Source: Achromobacter dolens (GTDB lineage Bacteria; Pseudomonadota; Gammaproteobacteria; Burkholderiales; Burkholderiaceae_B). Taken from it: DNA of 64,000 nt. Both the position numbers and the translations under genes were made by a program. Below the pieces are notes generated by a model. It saw nothing but the letters and a program-made list of their open reading frames with translations. It was not told where the DNA came from and ran no database searches. The stretch spans positions 248,001 to 312,000 of the forward strand of contig NZ_CADIJW010000001.1 in the NCBI RefSeq assembly GCF_902859745.1. The letters are read 5' to 3'. Shown piece by piece: positions 21,251-30,617 of the stretch (its first letter is position 1; each line of letters begins with the position of its first letter).

Positions 21251-21583
21251 ATGCGTTTCTTCGACTTGTTCCTGCGCCGCGCCGGCGTGGACCGCGCCAC
21301 CGCCATGGGCCGCCGCCGCGGCACTTCGCGCCTGACGGTCATCTGCCCGCGCGATGAACTGGGCGCCCTGCGCAAGCAGATCTGCCTTGACTTCAGCGCG
21401 GCCGGACTCGACGTGTCGCAAGTGCAGATCGACCAGGGCCGCGACCCCGGCATGGCTTCGGCCTGCATCACCGTGAACTGCCCGCCTGAGCTGCGCGGCG
21501 AACTGATGTCGCAAGCCCGCCGGCTCAGCGCCAACCCCGCTGTGCGCCACGTGCATTTCGGCGCGCAACCGCTGGCGGCCTGA
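21251..21583 (+). CDS. Small ACT-like protein resembling the MgtC C-terminal domain
   Basis: A 110-residue soluble protein. After a basic N-terminus, residues about 26-105 alternate strand-helix-strand in the pattern of an ACT-like fold (RLTVICPRDELGALRKQI... and ACITVNCPPELRGELMSQ). This pattern resembles the cytoplasmic C-terminal domain of MgtC, but the MgtC membrane part is missing. The ATG at 21251 has a good GGAGG site; an upstream in-frame GTG at 21191 would add 20 residues. It lies in the leader-controlled magnesium locus ahead of mgtA. A regulatory or partner role for MgtA is inference. Confidence 0.55.
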   Translation: MRFFDLFLRRAGVDRATAMGRRRGTSRLTVICPRDELGALRKQICLDFSAAGLDVSQVQIDQGRDPGMASACITVNCPPELRGELMSQARRLSANPAVRHVHFGAQPLAA

Positions 21584-21612
21584 CGCCGCCGTCCGCCAAT
21601 CCAGGAGAGACC

Positions 21613-21678
21613 ATGCCCAGTGCCTTAGACCCCGAGCCTCGATTGCGCCTTGTGCGCGGCGCCGGCCTGCCTGTCTGA
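21613..21678 (+). CDS. mgtL: MgtL-like leader peptide of mgtA
   Basis: A 21-codon ORF with the Shine-Dalgarno AGGAGAG correctly spaced before ATG 21613, ending at TGA 21678. The peptide is MPSALDPEPRLRLVRGAGLP followed by V. Its middle, DPEP then a basic/hydrophobic stretch, parallels enterobacterial MgtL (recalled as beginning with EPDP or DPEP and ending with RRRLKLFR-type residues). Alternating acidic and proline residues destabilise the ribosome when Mg2+ is low, and that event switches on mgtA in E. coli. It lies 325 nt upstream of the mgtA start. The homology is short, so it rests on motif, spacing and context. Confidence 0.6.
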   Translation: MPSALDPEPRLRLVRGAGLPV

Positions 21679-22003
21679 CCCGTCCTCTCCCTTGCGAGCC
21701 GACTGGCCGGATAGTCACCCGGTCTGTACGGAATCCGCAGCCCTGAACCCCCGGCCAGGCCCGCTCCGCGCGCGCCGGTTCCGCCGGCCCCGGTTCTTCC
21801 GCTAGTTTCCCGTTCCGCCTTCCGCACCCGGCGCGCCTCGACGCGATCCGGACACCGGCAACATCGCCCCGGTGCCTGCGCACGCCTGTACGTGGCGGAA
21901 ACGGCCTGCTTTGCGCGGGCCGCGGCCCCGTGCTGCCCGCGCAAAGGCATGGCGGCGGGCAGCCCGTGTCTTCCAGAACAACACCAATAACTGGAACACT
22001 CCG
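21679..22003 (+). promoter_or_regulatory. C-rich mgtA leader, possible Rho-dependent attenuator
   Basis: The untranslated segment between the MgtL-like peptide and mgtA is markedly richer in C than G, especially at 21789-21830, and contains a GCCGG/CCGGC hairpin (21774-21788). In enterobacteria the mgtA leader ends transcription through Rho when MgtL is fully translated. A comparable C-rich, unstructured stretch is what a rut site would look like. No conventional gene lies in this interval. Confidence 0.4.
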
Positions 22004-24811
22004 ATGTTCAAATTCCTGAAGACCTTCTTTTCCTCCGCGGCCGGGCTGCGGCGATCGGGGCGCCATTTTCGGCGTTCCCCCATGCTGGAGCAGGGCGGCG
22101 CGCAACTTGCCACCGCGGCCGATTCTTCTGATGCCGCGCGCCGCGCCAACCGTCGCATGCTCGATGTGGCGCGCATGGATTTCGATGTGCTGTTCTCGAT
22201 GTTCCGCAGCGGCCGCGGCGGCTTGTCCGAAGTCCAGGCCGATGAGGCCCGCGCGCGCTATGGCGCCAACGAAGTCGACCACGAAAAGCCGCTGACCTGG
22301 TACGCCCATCTGTGGCAATCGTTCCGCAACCCCTTCAACCTGCTGCTGACCGGCCTGGCATCGCTGTCGTGGGTCACCGACGTGTACATGGCCGAGCCCG
22401 ACGACCAGTCCTGGAAGGGCGTCATCATCATCGGCTCGATGGTGGTGATCTCCACACTGTTGCGCTTCGTGCAGGAGCGCCGCTCCAACCGCGCCGCCGA
22501 GGCCCTGAAGGCGATGGTGCAGAACACCGCCACGGTGCTGCGCAGCGACGCCGCCGGCATGGGCGAGGGCGATGCGCGGCGCTTCTTCGGCGCCACGCTG
22601 CACGCTTCGGGCTCGCGCCAGATCGAGGTGCCGCTGGCCGAACTGGTGCCGGGCGACGTGGTGCTGCTGTCCGCGGGCGACATGATCCCCGCCGACTGCC
22701 GCATCCTGGGCGCCAAGGATCTGTTCGTGGCCCAGGCGGCCCTGACTGGCGAATCGCTGCCGGTCGAGAAGTACGCCATGCAGCGCGTCGAGACCGCCAA
22801 CGCGCTGGAACTCGAGAACATGGCCTTCATGGGGACCAATGTGGTCAGCGGCTCCGGCACCGCCTTGGTGGTGGCCACCGGCGCCGGCACCTACTTCGGC
22901 CAGTTGGCCGGGCGCGTGACGCAGACCTCGCGCATGCCGACGCAGTTCCAGCAGGGCATCAACCGGGTCAGTTGGGTGCTGATCCGCTTCATGCTGGTGA
23001 TGGCGCCCATCGTGCTGCTGATCAACGGCTTCACCAAGGGCGACTGGCTCGAGGCGCTGCTGTTCGCGCTGGCGATCGCGGTCGGCCTGACGCCGGAAAT
23101 GCTGCCGATGATCGTCACGGCCACGCTGGCCAAGGGCGCGGTGCGGATGTCGCGGCGCAAGGTGGTGGTCAAGCGCCTGGACGCGATCCAGAACCTGGGC
23201 GCCATGAACGTGCTTTGCACCGACAAGACCGGCACGCTGACGCAGGACCGCATCGTGCTCGAACGCCACACCGACGTGTATGGCGCCACCAGTGACGACG
23301 TGCTGGCCTACGCCTATCTCAACAGCTACTACCAGACCGGCCTGAAGAACCTGCTCGATGTGGCCGTGCTGCGTCACGCCGAGGTGGAACGCAAGCTGGA
23401 CCTGGCCGCGCGCTACCGCAAGATCGACGAGATTCCGTTCGATTTCTCGCGCCGCCGCATGTCGGTGGTGGTCAGCGAAACCGAGAACGGCCGCGAGCAC
23501 CACGAACTGATCTGCAAGGGGGCGCTGGAGGAAATGCTCTCCGTCTGCAGCCGCCTGCGGATCGGCAAGGACGTGCATCCGCTGACGGACGCGCGCCGCG
23601 CCGACATCCGTCGCGTCACCGCCGACCTGAACCGTGACGGACTGCGCGTGATCGCCGTGGGCGTGCGCGAGCTGCCGCCGACCCAGCAAGCCTATGGCGT
23701 GGCCGACGAGGCCGAACTGGTGCTGGTCGGCTACATCGCCTTCCTCGATCCTCCAAAGGAATCCACCGGCCCGGCGCTGGCCGCGCTGCGCGGTTCCGGC
23801 ATCGAGGTCAAGGTGCTCACGGGCGACGTCGAACTGGTGACGCAGAAGGTCTGCCGCGAAGTCGGCTTCGAGGTCCGCAAGGTCTGCCTGGGCGCCGACA
23901 TCGAGGCCATGGACGACGACCGGCTGGCCGTGGCGGTGCGCGAGGCCAATGTGTTCGCGCGCCTGACGCCAGCGCACAAGGAGCGCATCGTCCGCATGTT
24001 GCGGGCCCAGGGCAACACCGTGGGCTTCATGGGCGACGGCATCAACGACGCGCCGGCCCTGCGCGCCGCCGACGTGGGCATTTCGGTGGACTCGGCGGTG
24101 GATATCTCGAAGGAGGCCGCCGATATCATCCTGCTGGAAAAGAGCCTGATGGTGCTGGAGGACGGCGTGATCGAGGGCCGCAAGACCTTCTGCAACATGC
24201 TCAAGTACCTGAAGATGACGGCCAGCTCCAATTTCGGCAACGTCTTCTCGGTGCTGGTGGCCAGCGCGTTCCTGCCCTTCCTGCCGATGCTGCCGATCCA
24301 CCTGTTGTTGCAGAACTTGATGTACGACATCTCGCAGACCGCGATCCCGTTCGACAATGTCGACGAGGAGCTTCTGAAAAAGCCGCAACAGTGGGATCCC
24401 GCCGGGCTGGGCCGCTTCATGGTTTTCTTCGGCCCCATCAGCTCCATCTTCGACATCACCACCTACGCGCTCATGTGGTACGTATTCCAGGCCAATGCGC
24501 CCGAGCACCAGACGTTGTTTCAGTCCGGCTGGTTCGTCGAAGGGCTGTTGTCGCAGACGCTCATCGTGCATATGATCCGCACACGCAAGATCCCGTTCCT
24601 GCAAAGCCGCGCCGCATGGCCGTTGATGCTGATGACGGTCATGGTGGTCGGGCTGGGCCTGTTCCTGCCGTTCTCGCCGCTGGCCGAGTACTTCCAGTTG
24701 CAGGCGCTGCCGTGGAGCTACTTCCCCTGGCTGGCCGGCATCCTGCTGAGCTACTGCGTGCTGACCCAATTGCTCAAGGGCGTGTGGGTGCGCCGCTACG
24801 GCTGGCAATAG
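22004..24811 (+). CDS. mgtA: Magnesium-translocating P-type ATPase
   Basis: A 935-residue P3B-type ATPase that imports Mg2+ across the inner membrane. An N-terminal cytoplasmic extension precedes the cation ATPase N domain (ARYGANEVDHEKPLTWY). The actuator TGES is in QAALTGESLPVEK. The phosphorylation site is CTDKTGTLT. The hinge is GDGINDAPALRAADVGISVD. The C-terminal membrane helices include the MgtA/B-type LLLQNLMYDISQTAIPFDNVD. Start ATG 22004; an in-frame upstream ATG at 21872 would extend it through the C-rich leader and is unlikely. It is preceded by an MgtL-like leader peptide and an MgtC-like ACT protein. Confidence 0.95.
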   Translation: MFKFLKTFFSSAAGLRRSGRHFRRSPMLEQGGAQLATAADSSDAARRANRRMLDVARMDFDVLFSMFRSGRGGLSEVQADEARARYGANEVDHEKPLTWYAHLWQSFRNPFNLLLTGLASLSWVTDVYMAEPDDQSWKGVIIIGSMVVISTLLRFVQERRSNRAAEALKAMVQNTATVLRSDAAGMGEGDARRFFGATLHASGSRQIEVPLAELVPGDVVLLSAGDMIPADCRILGAKDLFVAQAALTGESLPVEKYAMQRVETANALELENMAFMGTNVVSGSGTALVVATGAGTYFGQLAGRVTQTSRMPTQFQQGINRVSWVLIRFMLVMAPIVLLINGFTKGDWLEALLFALAIAVGLTPEMLPMIVTATLAKGAVRMSRRKVVVKRLDAIQNLGAMNVLCTDKTGTLTQDRIVLERHTDVYGATSDDVLAYAYLNSYYQTGLKNLLDVAVLRHAEVERKLDLAARYRKIDEIPFDFSRRRMSVVVSETENGREHHELICKGALEEMLSVCSRLRIGKDVHPLTDARRADIRRVTADLNRDGLRVIAVGVRELPPTQQAYGVADEAELVLVGYIAFLDPPKESTGPALAALRGSGIEVKVLTGDVELVTQKVCREVGFEVRKVCLGADIEAMDDDRLAVAVREANVFARLTPAHKERIVRMLRAQGNTVGFMGDGINDAPALRAADVGISVDSAVDISKEAADIILLEKSLMVLEDGVIEGRKTFCNMLKYLKMTASSNFGNVFSVLVASAFLPFLPMLPIHLLLQNLMYDISQTAIPFDNVDEELLKKPQQWDPAGLGRFMVFFGPISSIFDITTYALMWYVFQANAPEHQTLFQSGWFVEGLLSQTLIVHMIRTRKIPFLQSRAAWPLMLMTVMVVGLGLFLPFSPLAEYFQLQALPWSYFPWLAGILLSYCVLTQLLKGVWVRRYGWQ

Positions 24812-24830
24812 TCACTATTGATACACCTGG

Positions 24831-24850
24831 CGGTGGGCAGGCGCCCACCG
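24831..24850 (+). terminator. Hairpin after mgtA
   Basis: CGGTGGGC/GCCCACCG with a four-base loop lies between mgtA and the porin gene. It has no T run, so it may only attenuate or protect the 3' end. Confidence 0.4.
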
Positions 24851-24903
24851 TCGATTCAATACCACCGGCGGTGGCGGTGCCACCCCGGATTCTGGAGATA
24901 AGC

Positions 24904-26010
24904 ATGAAAATCTCGACTGTTGCCACGACGCTCGTGGCGGGCGCGGCCAGCCTTCCCCTGACGGTCTGTGCGGCCGGCGATGGCCCGGGCGTCCAGCTCT
25001 ACGGCGTGGTGGATGCGGGCATCGCCACCACCCACACCTCCGGACAGGGCACCCACAATGGCATCCTCAACGGCGGCCTGACCGATTCCCTCTGGGGCCT
25101 GCGCGGCACCGAGGACCTGGGCGACGGCTGGAGCACCCGTTTCCAGCTTGAAAGCGGCTTCGACCCGTCCACCGGCAAGCGCGCCGATGACGACCGACTG
25201 TTCAACTACGGCGCCTGGGTCGGGCTGGCCCACGACAGCTACGGCGACCTGCGCCTGGGGCGCCAGTACACCGTCGGCAAGACCTACGGCAACGCGCTGG
25301 AGCTGGCCTCCTGGAAGGAGATGGGCATGGGCGCCACCTTCAAGGCCTCGGACAACTACCAGTTCAGCAACCTGGTCAACTACTACACGCCGACCTGGCA
25401 GGGCTTCCAGGCGGGCGTCGGCTATTCCTTCGACGCCGACGACGGCGACCGCTTCAAGACCGCGGCCAACAACCGCGCCCTCAGCCTCGGCCTGAAGTAC
25501 GAGGACGGCCCCTTGCTGGCGGTCGCCACCTGGGACCAACTGCGCCTGGCCGAGCCGGTCGAGGGCAGCAACGGCCGGCCGCAGGCGGTGCAACTGGGCG
25601 CCTCCTACGACTTCGAGGTGTTCAAGGTGTCGGCGGGATGGTCGCGCCAGCGCAACGGCTACGTTGGCCTGGACGGCGGCGATCCGGACAACCTGGGCCG
25701 GAACCTGGGGCCGGCGGCCTTTGCGCGCGGCGGCACCGTCGACGCCTGGCTGCTGGGCGCCAGCATGCCGGTCGGCCACGGCACGGTGGTGGTGCAGTGG
25801 TCGCTGGCGCGTCCCGACTGGAAATGGGAGGATGGTTCGAGCGCGCGCAATGCGCAATTGGTGACATTGGGGTATACGTATGACCTGTCGCCGCGCACCA
25901 CGCTCTATGCGTTCGCCGGCTACGCGTCCAATTACACCCTGGACAACCAGTTCGACCCTGGCCATTCCCACACGTCGCGCTTCGGTACGGGTATTTCGCA
26001 CCGGTTCTGA
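24904..26010 (+). CDS. Gram-negative trimeric porin (OmpC/Omp32-type)
   Basis: A 368-residue outer-membrane porin of the beta-proteobacterial general porin family. The signal peptide covers residues 1-24 (MKISTVATTLVAGAASLPLT, cleavage after VCA-A). The mature start QLYGVVDAGIATT and the segment SLWGLRGTEDLGDGWSTRFQLE are characteristic, and the protein ends in a terminal Phe (GTGISHRF), the signal for BAM assembly. It follows mgtA by 92 bp with a hairpin in between. Co-regulation with magnesium uptake is possible but unproven. Confidence 0.95.
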   Translation: MKISTVATTLVAGAASLPLTVCAAGDGPGVQLYGVVDAGIATTHTSGQGTHNGILNGGLTDSLWGLRGTEDLGDGWSTRFQLESGFDPSTGKRADDDRLFNYGAWVGLAHDSYGDLRLGRQYTVGKTYGNALELASWKEMGMGATFKASDNYQFSNLVNYYTPTWQGFQAGVGYSFDADDGDRFKTAANNRALSLGLKYEDGPLLAVATWDQLRLAEPVEGSNGRPQAVQLGASYDFEVFKVSAGWSRQRNGYVGLDGGDPDNLGRNLGPAAFARGGTVDAWLLGASMPVGHGTVVVQWSLARPDWKWEDGSSARNAQLVTLGYTYDLSPRTTLYAFAGYASNYTLDNQFDPGHSHTSRFGTGISHRF

Positions 26011-26092
26011 GCCGTACAGGGGGCGGCCGGGTCTACTACAATCGACCCGGCTGCGTGTTACGGCCCGCCACGCCCCCGTCGGCATTTTCCGG

Positions 26093-26965
26093 ATGACCCG
26101 CATGGACAGTCTCGAATGGCTCATACCCTGGGAGTTCTCTCCCACGCTGGTGGCCTCCTTCCTGGTGGCCATCGTGCTGTTCGTGCGCGGCCAGCGCGTG
26201 CACCACGTGACGGGCGCGCGCCGCGCGCTGTTCTGGCTGGGCATGGTGCTGCTGTATCTGTCCATGCACACGCGCCTGGACTATTACGCCGAGCGCATGT
26301 TCTTCATCCACCGCATCCAGCACCTGGTGCTGCATCACCTCGGCCCGCTGCTGGTGATGGCGGCCTTCCCCGGGCAGGTCATGCGCGCCGGGCTGCCGAT
26401 GTCGTGGCGCATCCGCCTGCGTGATTTCCTGCGCACCGGCGCAGGCCGGGCCACCGTGGCGGTGCTGACCAACAAGATCTTCGTGCCGGCCCTGTTCGTG
26501 TTCCTGGTGCTGGTCTGGCTGATTCCGTCGGTGCAGTTCTATTCCATGCTCGACTGGCGGCTGTACCGGCTGATGAACTGGTCCGTGGTCATCAGCGGCT
26601 TCATGTACTGGAACCTGATCCTGGACCGCCGTCCCGCCCCGCCGGCCGCGATGACGCCGGGCGGCCGGGTGATCTCGCCGATCCTGACGATGCTGCCGCA
26701 GATGGTGGCGGGCGCGGTCATCGCCTTCACAGAAAGCGACATCTATCCCCTGTTCGAATTGTGCGGTCGCGCCATTGCCATGTCCGCGCAGACCGACCAG
26801 ACGATCGGCGGGCTGACCATGTGGATCCCGGCGGCGCTGGTCGAGGTGATCGGCCTGATGGTGGCCCTCGGGACCCTGATGCGGCTGTCGGCCAAGGGTC
26901 GCCTGCGCAAGGCCGACCGCGACGCCATGGCGCGCGCCCGGGGGCGCCGCGCGGCTTCCGCCTGA
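26093..26965 (+). CDS. ctaG: CtaG-type cytochrome c oxidase assembly protein
   Basis: A 290-residue polytopic inner-membrane protein of the Bacillus-type CtaG family (caa3_CtaG). Features are the N-terminal WEFSPTL, the helix AERMFFIHRIQHLVLHHLGPLL with clustered His residues, PSVQFYSMLDWRLYRLMNW, and GGLTMWIPAALVEV. It is unrelated to the Cox11/CtaG copper chaperone that shares the symbol. In-frame ATGs exist at 26093 and 26102; I give the first. It converges on galU. Confidence 0.85.
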   Translation: MTRMDSLEWLIPWEFSPTLVASFLVAIVLFVRGQRVHHVTGARRALFWLGMVLLYLSMHTRLDYYAERMFFIHRIQHLVLHHLGPLLVMAAFPGQVMRAGLPMSWRIRLRDFLRTGAGRATVAVLTNKIFVPALFVFLVLVWLIPSVQFYSMLDWRLYRLMNWSVVISGFMYWNLILDRRPAPPAAMTPGGRVISPILTMLPQMVAGAVIAFTESDIYPLFELCGRAIAMSAQTDQTIGGLTMWIPAALVEVIGLMVALGTLMRLSAKGRLRKADRDAMARARGRRAASA

Positions 26966-26984
26966 GCGCCGCTCCAAAAGCGTC

Positions 26985-27007
26985 GCGAGCGCCGCAGGGG
27001 CGCTCGC
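26985..27007. terminator. GC hairpin between ctaG and galU
   Basis: GCGAGCGCC/GGCGCTCGC lies between two convergent genes. No T tract follows on either strand. Confidence 0.4.
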
Positions 27008-27037
27008 GTCGGGTCTGGCGGGCGGGCGCCGGCCGCC

Positions 27038-27889
27038 TTATTGCGGCAGCAGGCCGTGGTACTTCCGGCCCAGCGCCACCGTGGCCTCGAACATGCCGGC
27101 CTTGTTGCCACAGTCGTAGCGCGTGCCTTCGTAGCGGTGCGCGTACACGGCGCGCTCGCGCATCAGCGAGGCGATGCCGTCGGTCAACTGGATCTCGTTG
27201 CCGGCGCCGCGCTTGGTCGAGCGCAGGTGGTCGAAGATCGCCGCTTCCAGCACGTAGCGGCCCACCACCGCCAGCGTCGACGGCGCATCCGCGGGGTCGG
27301 GTTTTTCCACGATGTGGGTCACGCGCTCGGTGCGGCCGTCGGCATGGCTGCTGTCGGCCTGGGCCGCGACGATGCCGTACTTGCGCGTGTCTTCGCGCGG
27401 GACATCCTGCACACCCAGCACGCTGGCGCTGCGGGCCACGGCCACATCCACCAGTTGCTTGATGGACGGCGTATCGGCGTCGATCAGGTCGTCGGCCAGC
27501 AGCACGGCGAAGGGTTCATCGCCCACGGCCGGGGCGGCCGACAACACGGCATGGCCCAGACCCAGCGGCGCCGATTGGCGGATATAGAGGCAATTGACGT
27601 GGGCGGGTAGAATGCCCCGCACCATTGCCAGAAGCTCATGCTTGCCCTTGCTTTCGAGATCGGATTCGAGCTCGGGAGCGGAGTCGAAATGGTCTTCGAT
27701 GGCGCGCTTGTTGCGGCCGGTAACGAAGATCAGGTCGGTGATGCCGGCGGCGACGGCTTCTTCGACTGCGTACTGGATCAGCGGTTTGTCGACGACGGGA
27801 AGCATTTCCTTGGGCATCGCCTTGGTGGCGGGCAGGAAGCGCGTACCCATGCCCGCGACAGGAAAAACGGCTTTACGGACGGGGCGCAT
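27038..27889 (-). CDS. galU: UTP-glucose-1-phosphate uridylyltransferase
   Basis: A 283-residue nucleotidyltransferase making UDP-glucose for envelope polysaccharides. The N-terminal nucleotide loop is [48 protein letters not shown] and the C-terminal [17 protein letters not shown] are family signatures. Length is normal. It is divergent from the M48 protease gene with only 58 bp between the two starts. Confidence 0.96.
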   Translation of the reverse strand: MRPVRKAVFPVAGMGTRFLPATKAMPKEMLPVVDKPLIQYAVEEAVAAGITDLIFVTGRNKRAIEDHFDSAPELESDLESKGKHELLAMVRGILPAHVNCLYIRQSAPLGLGHAVLSAAPAVGDEPFAVLLADDLIDADTPSIKQLVDVAVARSASVLGVQDVPREDTRKYGIVAAQADSSHADGRTERVTHIVEKPDPADAPSTLAVVGRYVLEAAIFDHLRSTKRGAGNEIQLTDGIASLMRERAVYAHRYEGTRYDCGNKAGMFEATVALGRKYHGLLPQ

Positions 27890-27947
27890 TTAAACCTCAT
27901 AAGGGGCAATCGATGAAACATTTTAAGCGCATCGCTATCATAGGTTC

Positions 27948-29471
27948 ATGAATCGCAGAAAAATGCCATCCATTTGCTCGATTGCGCAGCGGGGCGCGAT
28001 CGCCGGACTCTGTGTCGCCCTGGCCGCGCCGGCCCTGCCGGTCACGGCCTGGGCCCAGCCCGTGGGCCTGCCCTCGATGGGCGCGGCTTCCTCCGCGGAG
28101 CTCTCGCCGATGCTGGAACGCAGCCTGGGCGAGGCGATCATGTCGCAGGGGCGCCGTGACCCGACCTATGTCGATGACCCCGAACTGAGCCAATATCTCA
28201 CCACCATGGGGCGCAAACTGGCGGCCTTCGCGCCCGGCGCGGTGCCCGAAGTCGAGATGTTCGGCGTGCGCGATCCCGAGATCAACGCCTTCGCCATGCC
28301 GGGCGGCTTCATCGGCGTGAACACCGGGCTGATCGTGTCCTCGGGCAGCGAATCGGAACTGGCGGCGGTGCTGGCGCATGAAATCGGCCACGTGGTCCAG
28401 CGCCACATCGCGCGCGGCATGACGCAGCAGAGCCAGAACAGCATGGTCATGCTGGCCAGCCTGGCGGGTGCGCTGCTGGCAGCGCTGGCCGGCGGCGGCG
28501 GCAACCTGGCGATGGGCGTGGCCGCGTTCGGCCAGGCCGCCGCCATCAACCGCCAGCTGGGTTTTTCGCGCGACGCCGAGCGCGAGGCCGACAGGGCCGG
28601 TTTCACCATGCTGACCAAGGCCGGCTACGACGCCGAAGGCATGGCGCAGATGTTCTCGCGCCTGATGAACGCCTCGCGCCTGAACGAAGGGGCGGGCGGC
28701 GGCTCCTGGGCCAGCACCCACCCGCTGTCTATCGAGCGGATGTCCGACGTGCAGAACCGCGTGCGCTCGCTGCCGCCCTCGCGACACGTCGACAGCGACG
28801 ATTTCTGGTACGTGCGCGCCAAGATGCGCGTGGTGCAGGGCCGCGACGCGGTCAGCCTGCGTTCGGCCACGCAGCAACTGCAGGACGAGGCCCAGGCCCT
28901 GTCCGGGGTGCGCCGCTCCGCCGCCTACTACGGGCTGGCGTTGCAGGCGTTCCAGCGCAACAACCTGGACGAGGCCGAGCGCCAGTTGGGCCTGGCCGCG
29001 GCCGACGGGCGCGAGTCGGCGCAGATGGCCAGGCTCTCCGTCGACATCGCGCTGGCGCGCAAGGACAACCGGCGCGCGCTGGACCTGGCGCAGGCCGCCA
29101 CCAAGCGCTGGCCCGAACAGCGCGCGCTGGGCATCGCCTACGCCTCGGCGTTGCAGAGCAACGGCCGCCATGCCGAGGCCCAGGACTACCTGCGGGCCAA
29201 GATCAAGCAGTGGGGCAGCGACGAGCCCAGCCTCTACCAGATGCTGGCGCACAGCGAGGAGCGCACCGGCAAGCCGGTGCAGGCGCGCCGCGACCTGGCG
29301 CGTTATTACGTCCTGACCGGCGCCTTCGCGGCGGCGGAATCACAGTTGCAGCAGGCGCGCGGCATGTCGAGCGATTTCTACGAGCAATCGCAAATCGACG
29401 TGCAGATCAAGGAAGTCAAGGACAAGCTGGCCGAAGAACGCCAACTGCTGGAACGCTTCAAGTCGGGCTGA
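27948..29471 (+). CDS. bepA: M48 metalloprotease with TPR-like C-terminus (BepA/YfgC type)
   Basis: A 507-residue periplasmic protease. A signal peptide of about 37 residues ends near VTAWAQ-P. The zinc motif is HEIGH in LAHEIGHVVQRH and the third ligand Glu is in DAEREADRAGF. Residues about 300-507 form helical repeats like the TPR domain of BepA, which works with the BAM complex in outer-membrane protein quality control. Length is close to E. coli BepA (487). The symbol is assigned by architecture. Confidence 0.88.
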   Translation: MNRRKMPSICSIAQRGAIAGLCVALAAPALPVTAWAQPVGLPSMGAASSAELSPMLERSLGEAIMSQGRRDPTYVDDPELSQYLTTMGRKLAAFAPGAVPEVEMFGVRDPEINAFAMPGGFIGVNTGLIVSSGSESELAAVLAHEIGHVVQRHIARGMTQQSQNSMVMLASLAGALLAALAGGGGNLAMGVAAFGQAAAINRQLGFSRDAEREADRAGFTMLTKAGYDAEGMAQMFSRLMNASRLNEGAGGGSWASTHPLSIERMSDVQNRVRSLPPSRHVDSDDFWYVRAKMRVVQGRDAVSLRSATQQLQDEAQALSGVRRSAAYYGLALQAFQRNNLDEAERQLGLAAADGRESAQMARLSVDIALARKDNRRALDLAQAATKRWPEQRALGIAYASALQSNGRHAEAQDYLRAKIKQWGSDEPSLYQMLAHSEERTGKPVQARRDLARYYVLTGAFAAAESQLQQARGMSSDFYEQSQIDVQIKEVKDKLAEERQLLERFKSG

Positions 29472-29504
29472 CGCCGTGGACGGGCCGCCGACGCGTTCCG
29501 GCGC

Positions 29505-30605
29505 CTACAGCCCGGTCTCGAAGAAGCGCCCGAGCCGTTGCGGCAGCCAGCCCAAATGGGCCGGAAAGGCGCCGGTCGGAAAGCCGGCGTGGCCGCCATC
29601 GGCGGGCTGGTGCAGCAGGATGGTGGGCGAGCACTCGTCCGGCTTGGGCAGCGCGCTGGCCGGAATGAACGGATCGTTCAGCGCATTCAGCACCAGCGTC
29701 GGCACCGAGATGCGCGGCAGCCACGGCTTGCTGGACGCCCGCGTCCAGTAGTCCAGCGCATTGCGGAACCCGTGCATCGGCGCGGTGTAGGCGTCGTCGA
29801 AGTCGCGCAGGTCACGCGCGTGGGCGATGCGCATCACGTCAATGGCGCCGGGGTAGCGATGGGCCTTCTCCAGCACCTTGTGCTTGAGGGTCTTGAGGAA
29901 GTGGCCCGTGTACACCTTGCGGTTGAAGAACCCCGTGGACAACGTCTTGCCGCAGGCCACCAGGTCCAGCGGCACCGAGACGCCCGCACAGGCGGTCAGC
30001 CAGCCGGTGTCCTCCTGGTGCTCGCCCAGGTATTTCAGCAGCGCATTGCCGCCCAGCGATACGCCAACGGCGTGCCAGCGCGCATGCGGGATGCGGTTGC
30101 GTACCGTGTTCAGCAGGAAGCCGACCTCGGCTGAATCACCCGAGTAGTAAGCCCGCGCCAGGCGGTTGGGCACGCCGGAGCAACCGCGAAAGTGCGCGAT
30201 GACCACGATCCAGCCGCGCGCCCGGAAATGGTGCGCGATGGATTGCGCATAGCGGCTGTTGCTGCCGCCCTCCAGGCCGTGGAACAGCAGCAGCGCGGGC
30301 GTGTCGGCCGTCTGCGGCAGCGACTTCCAGTCGGCGTCGGTCATCCAGCGCGCGGCGGCGGTCTTGCCGTTGGCCACGGGCTGTTGACCGCTCACGGGCG
30401 CGCCGTTGGCGGCCTTGTGCGGGAACAGCCCCGGCCCGGTCCAGTCGAAGTCGACGAAATCCGTGTCGGGCGTCTCCACCCGGTCGCGCACGAAGGCGAT
30501 GCGGTGGTACTGCGCGAACAGCGCGGCGTACACCGTCTGGGCATCGCCTCCGGGCAGCCAGGACGGAACAGGGCAGGGCGTTGTGTCGAAACGTGCAGCA
30601 GCCAA
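29505..30605 (-). CDS. Alpha/beta hydrolase of the YheT family
   Basis: A 366-residue cytoplasmic hydrolase. The family signatures are seen: FHGLEGGSNSRYAQSIAHHF, FRGCSGVPNRLARAYYSGDSAEV, and the nucleophile elbow GVSLGGNALLKYLGE with the catalytic Ser. The Asp and His of the triad would be in ALNDPF and GGHAGF near the C-terminus. It starts 13 bp after the NTF2-like gene and is the last gene of the ilvE run. Substrate is unknown. Confidence 0.88.
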   Translation of the reverse strand: MAAARFDTTPCPVPSWLPGGDAQTVYAALFAQYHRIAFVRDRVETPDTDFVDFDWTGPGLFPHKAANGAPVSGQQPVANGKTAAARWMTDADWKSLPQTADTPALLLFHGLEGGSNSRYAQSIAHHFRARGWIVVIAHFRGCSGVPNRLARAYYSGDSAEVGFLLNTVRNRIPHARWHAVGVSLGGNALLKYLGEHQEDTGWLTACAGVSVPLDLVACGKTLSTGFFNRKVYTGHFLKTLKHKVLEKAHRYPGAIDVMRIAHARDLRDFDDAYTAPMHGFRNALDYWTRASSKPWLPRISVPTLVLNALNDPFIPASALPKPDECSPTILLHQPADGGHAGFPTGAFPAHLGWLPQRLGRFFETGL

Positions 30606-30617
30606 AGTCGACCCGGA

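Noticed and set aside
20666-24808. A 1380-codon open frame on the minus strand opposite the exchanger and mgtA genes
   Set aside because: It is a shadow of high-GC coding sequence: composition is His/Gln/Arg-rich without domains, while the opposite strand carries mgtA with all P-type ATPase motifs.
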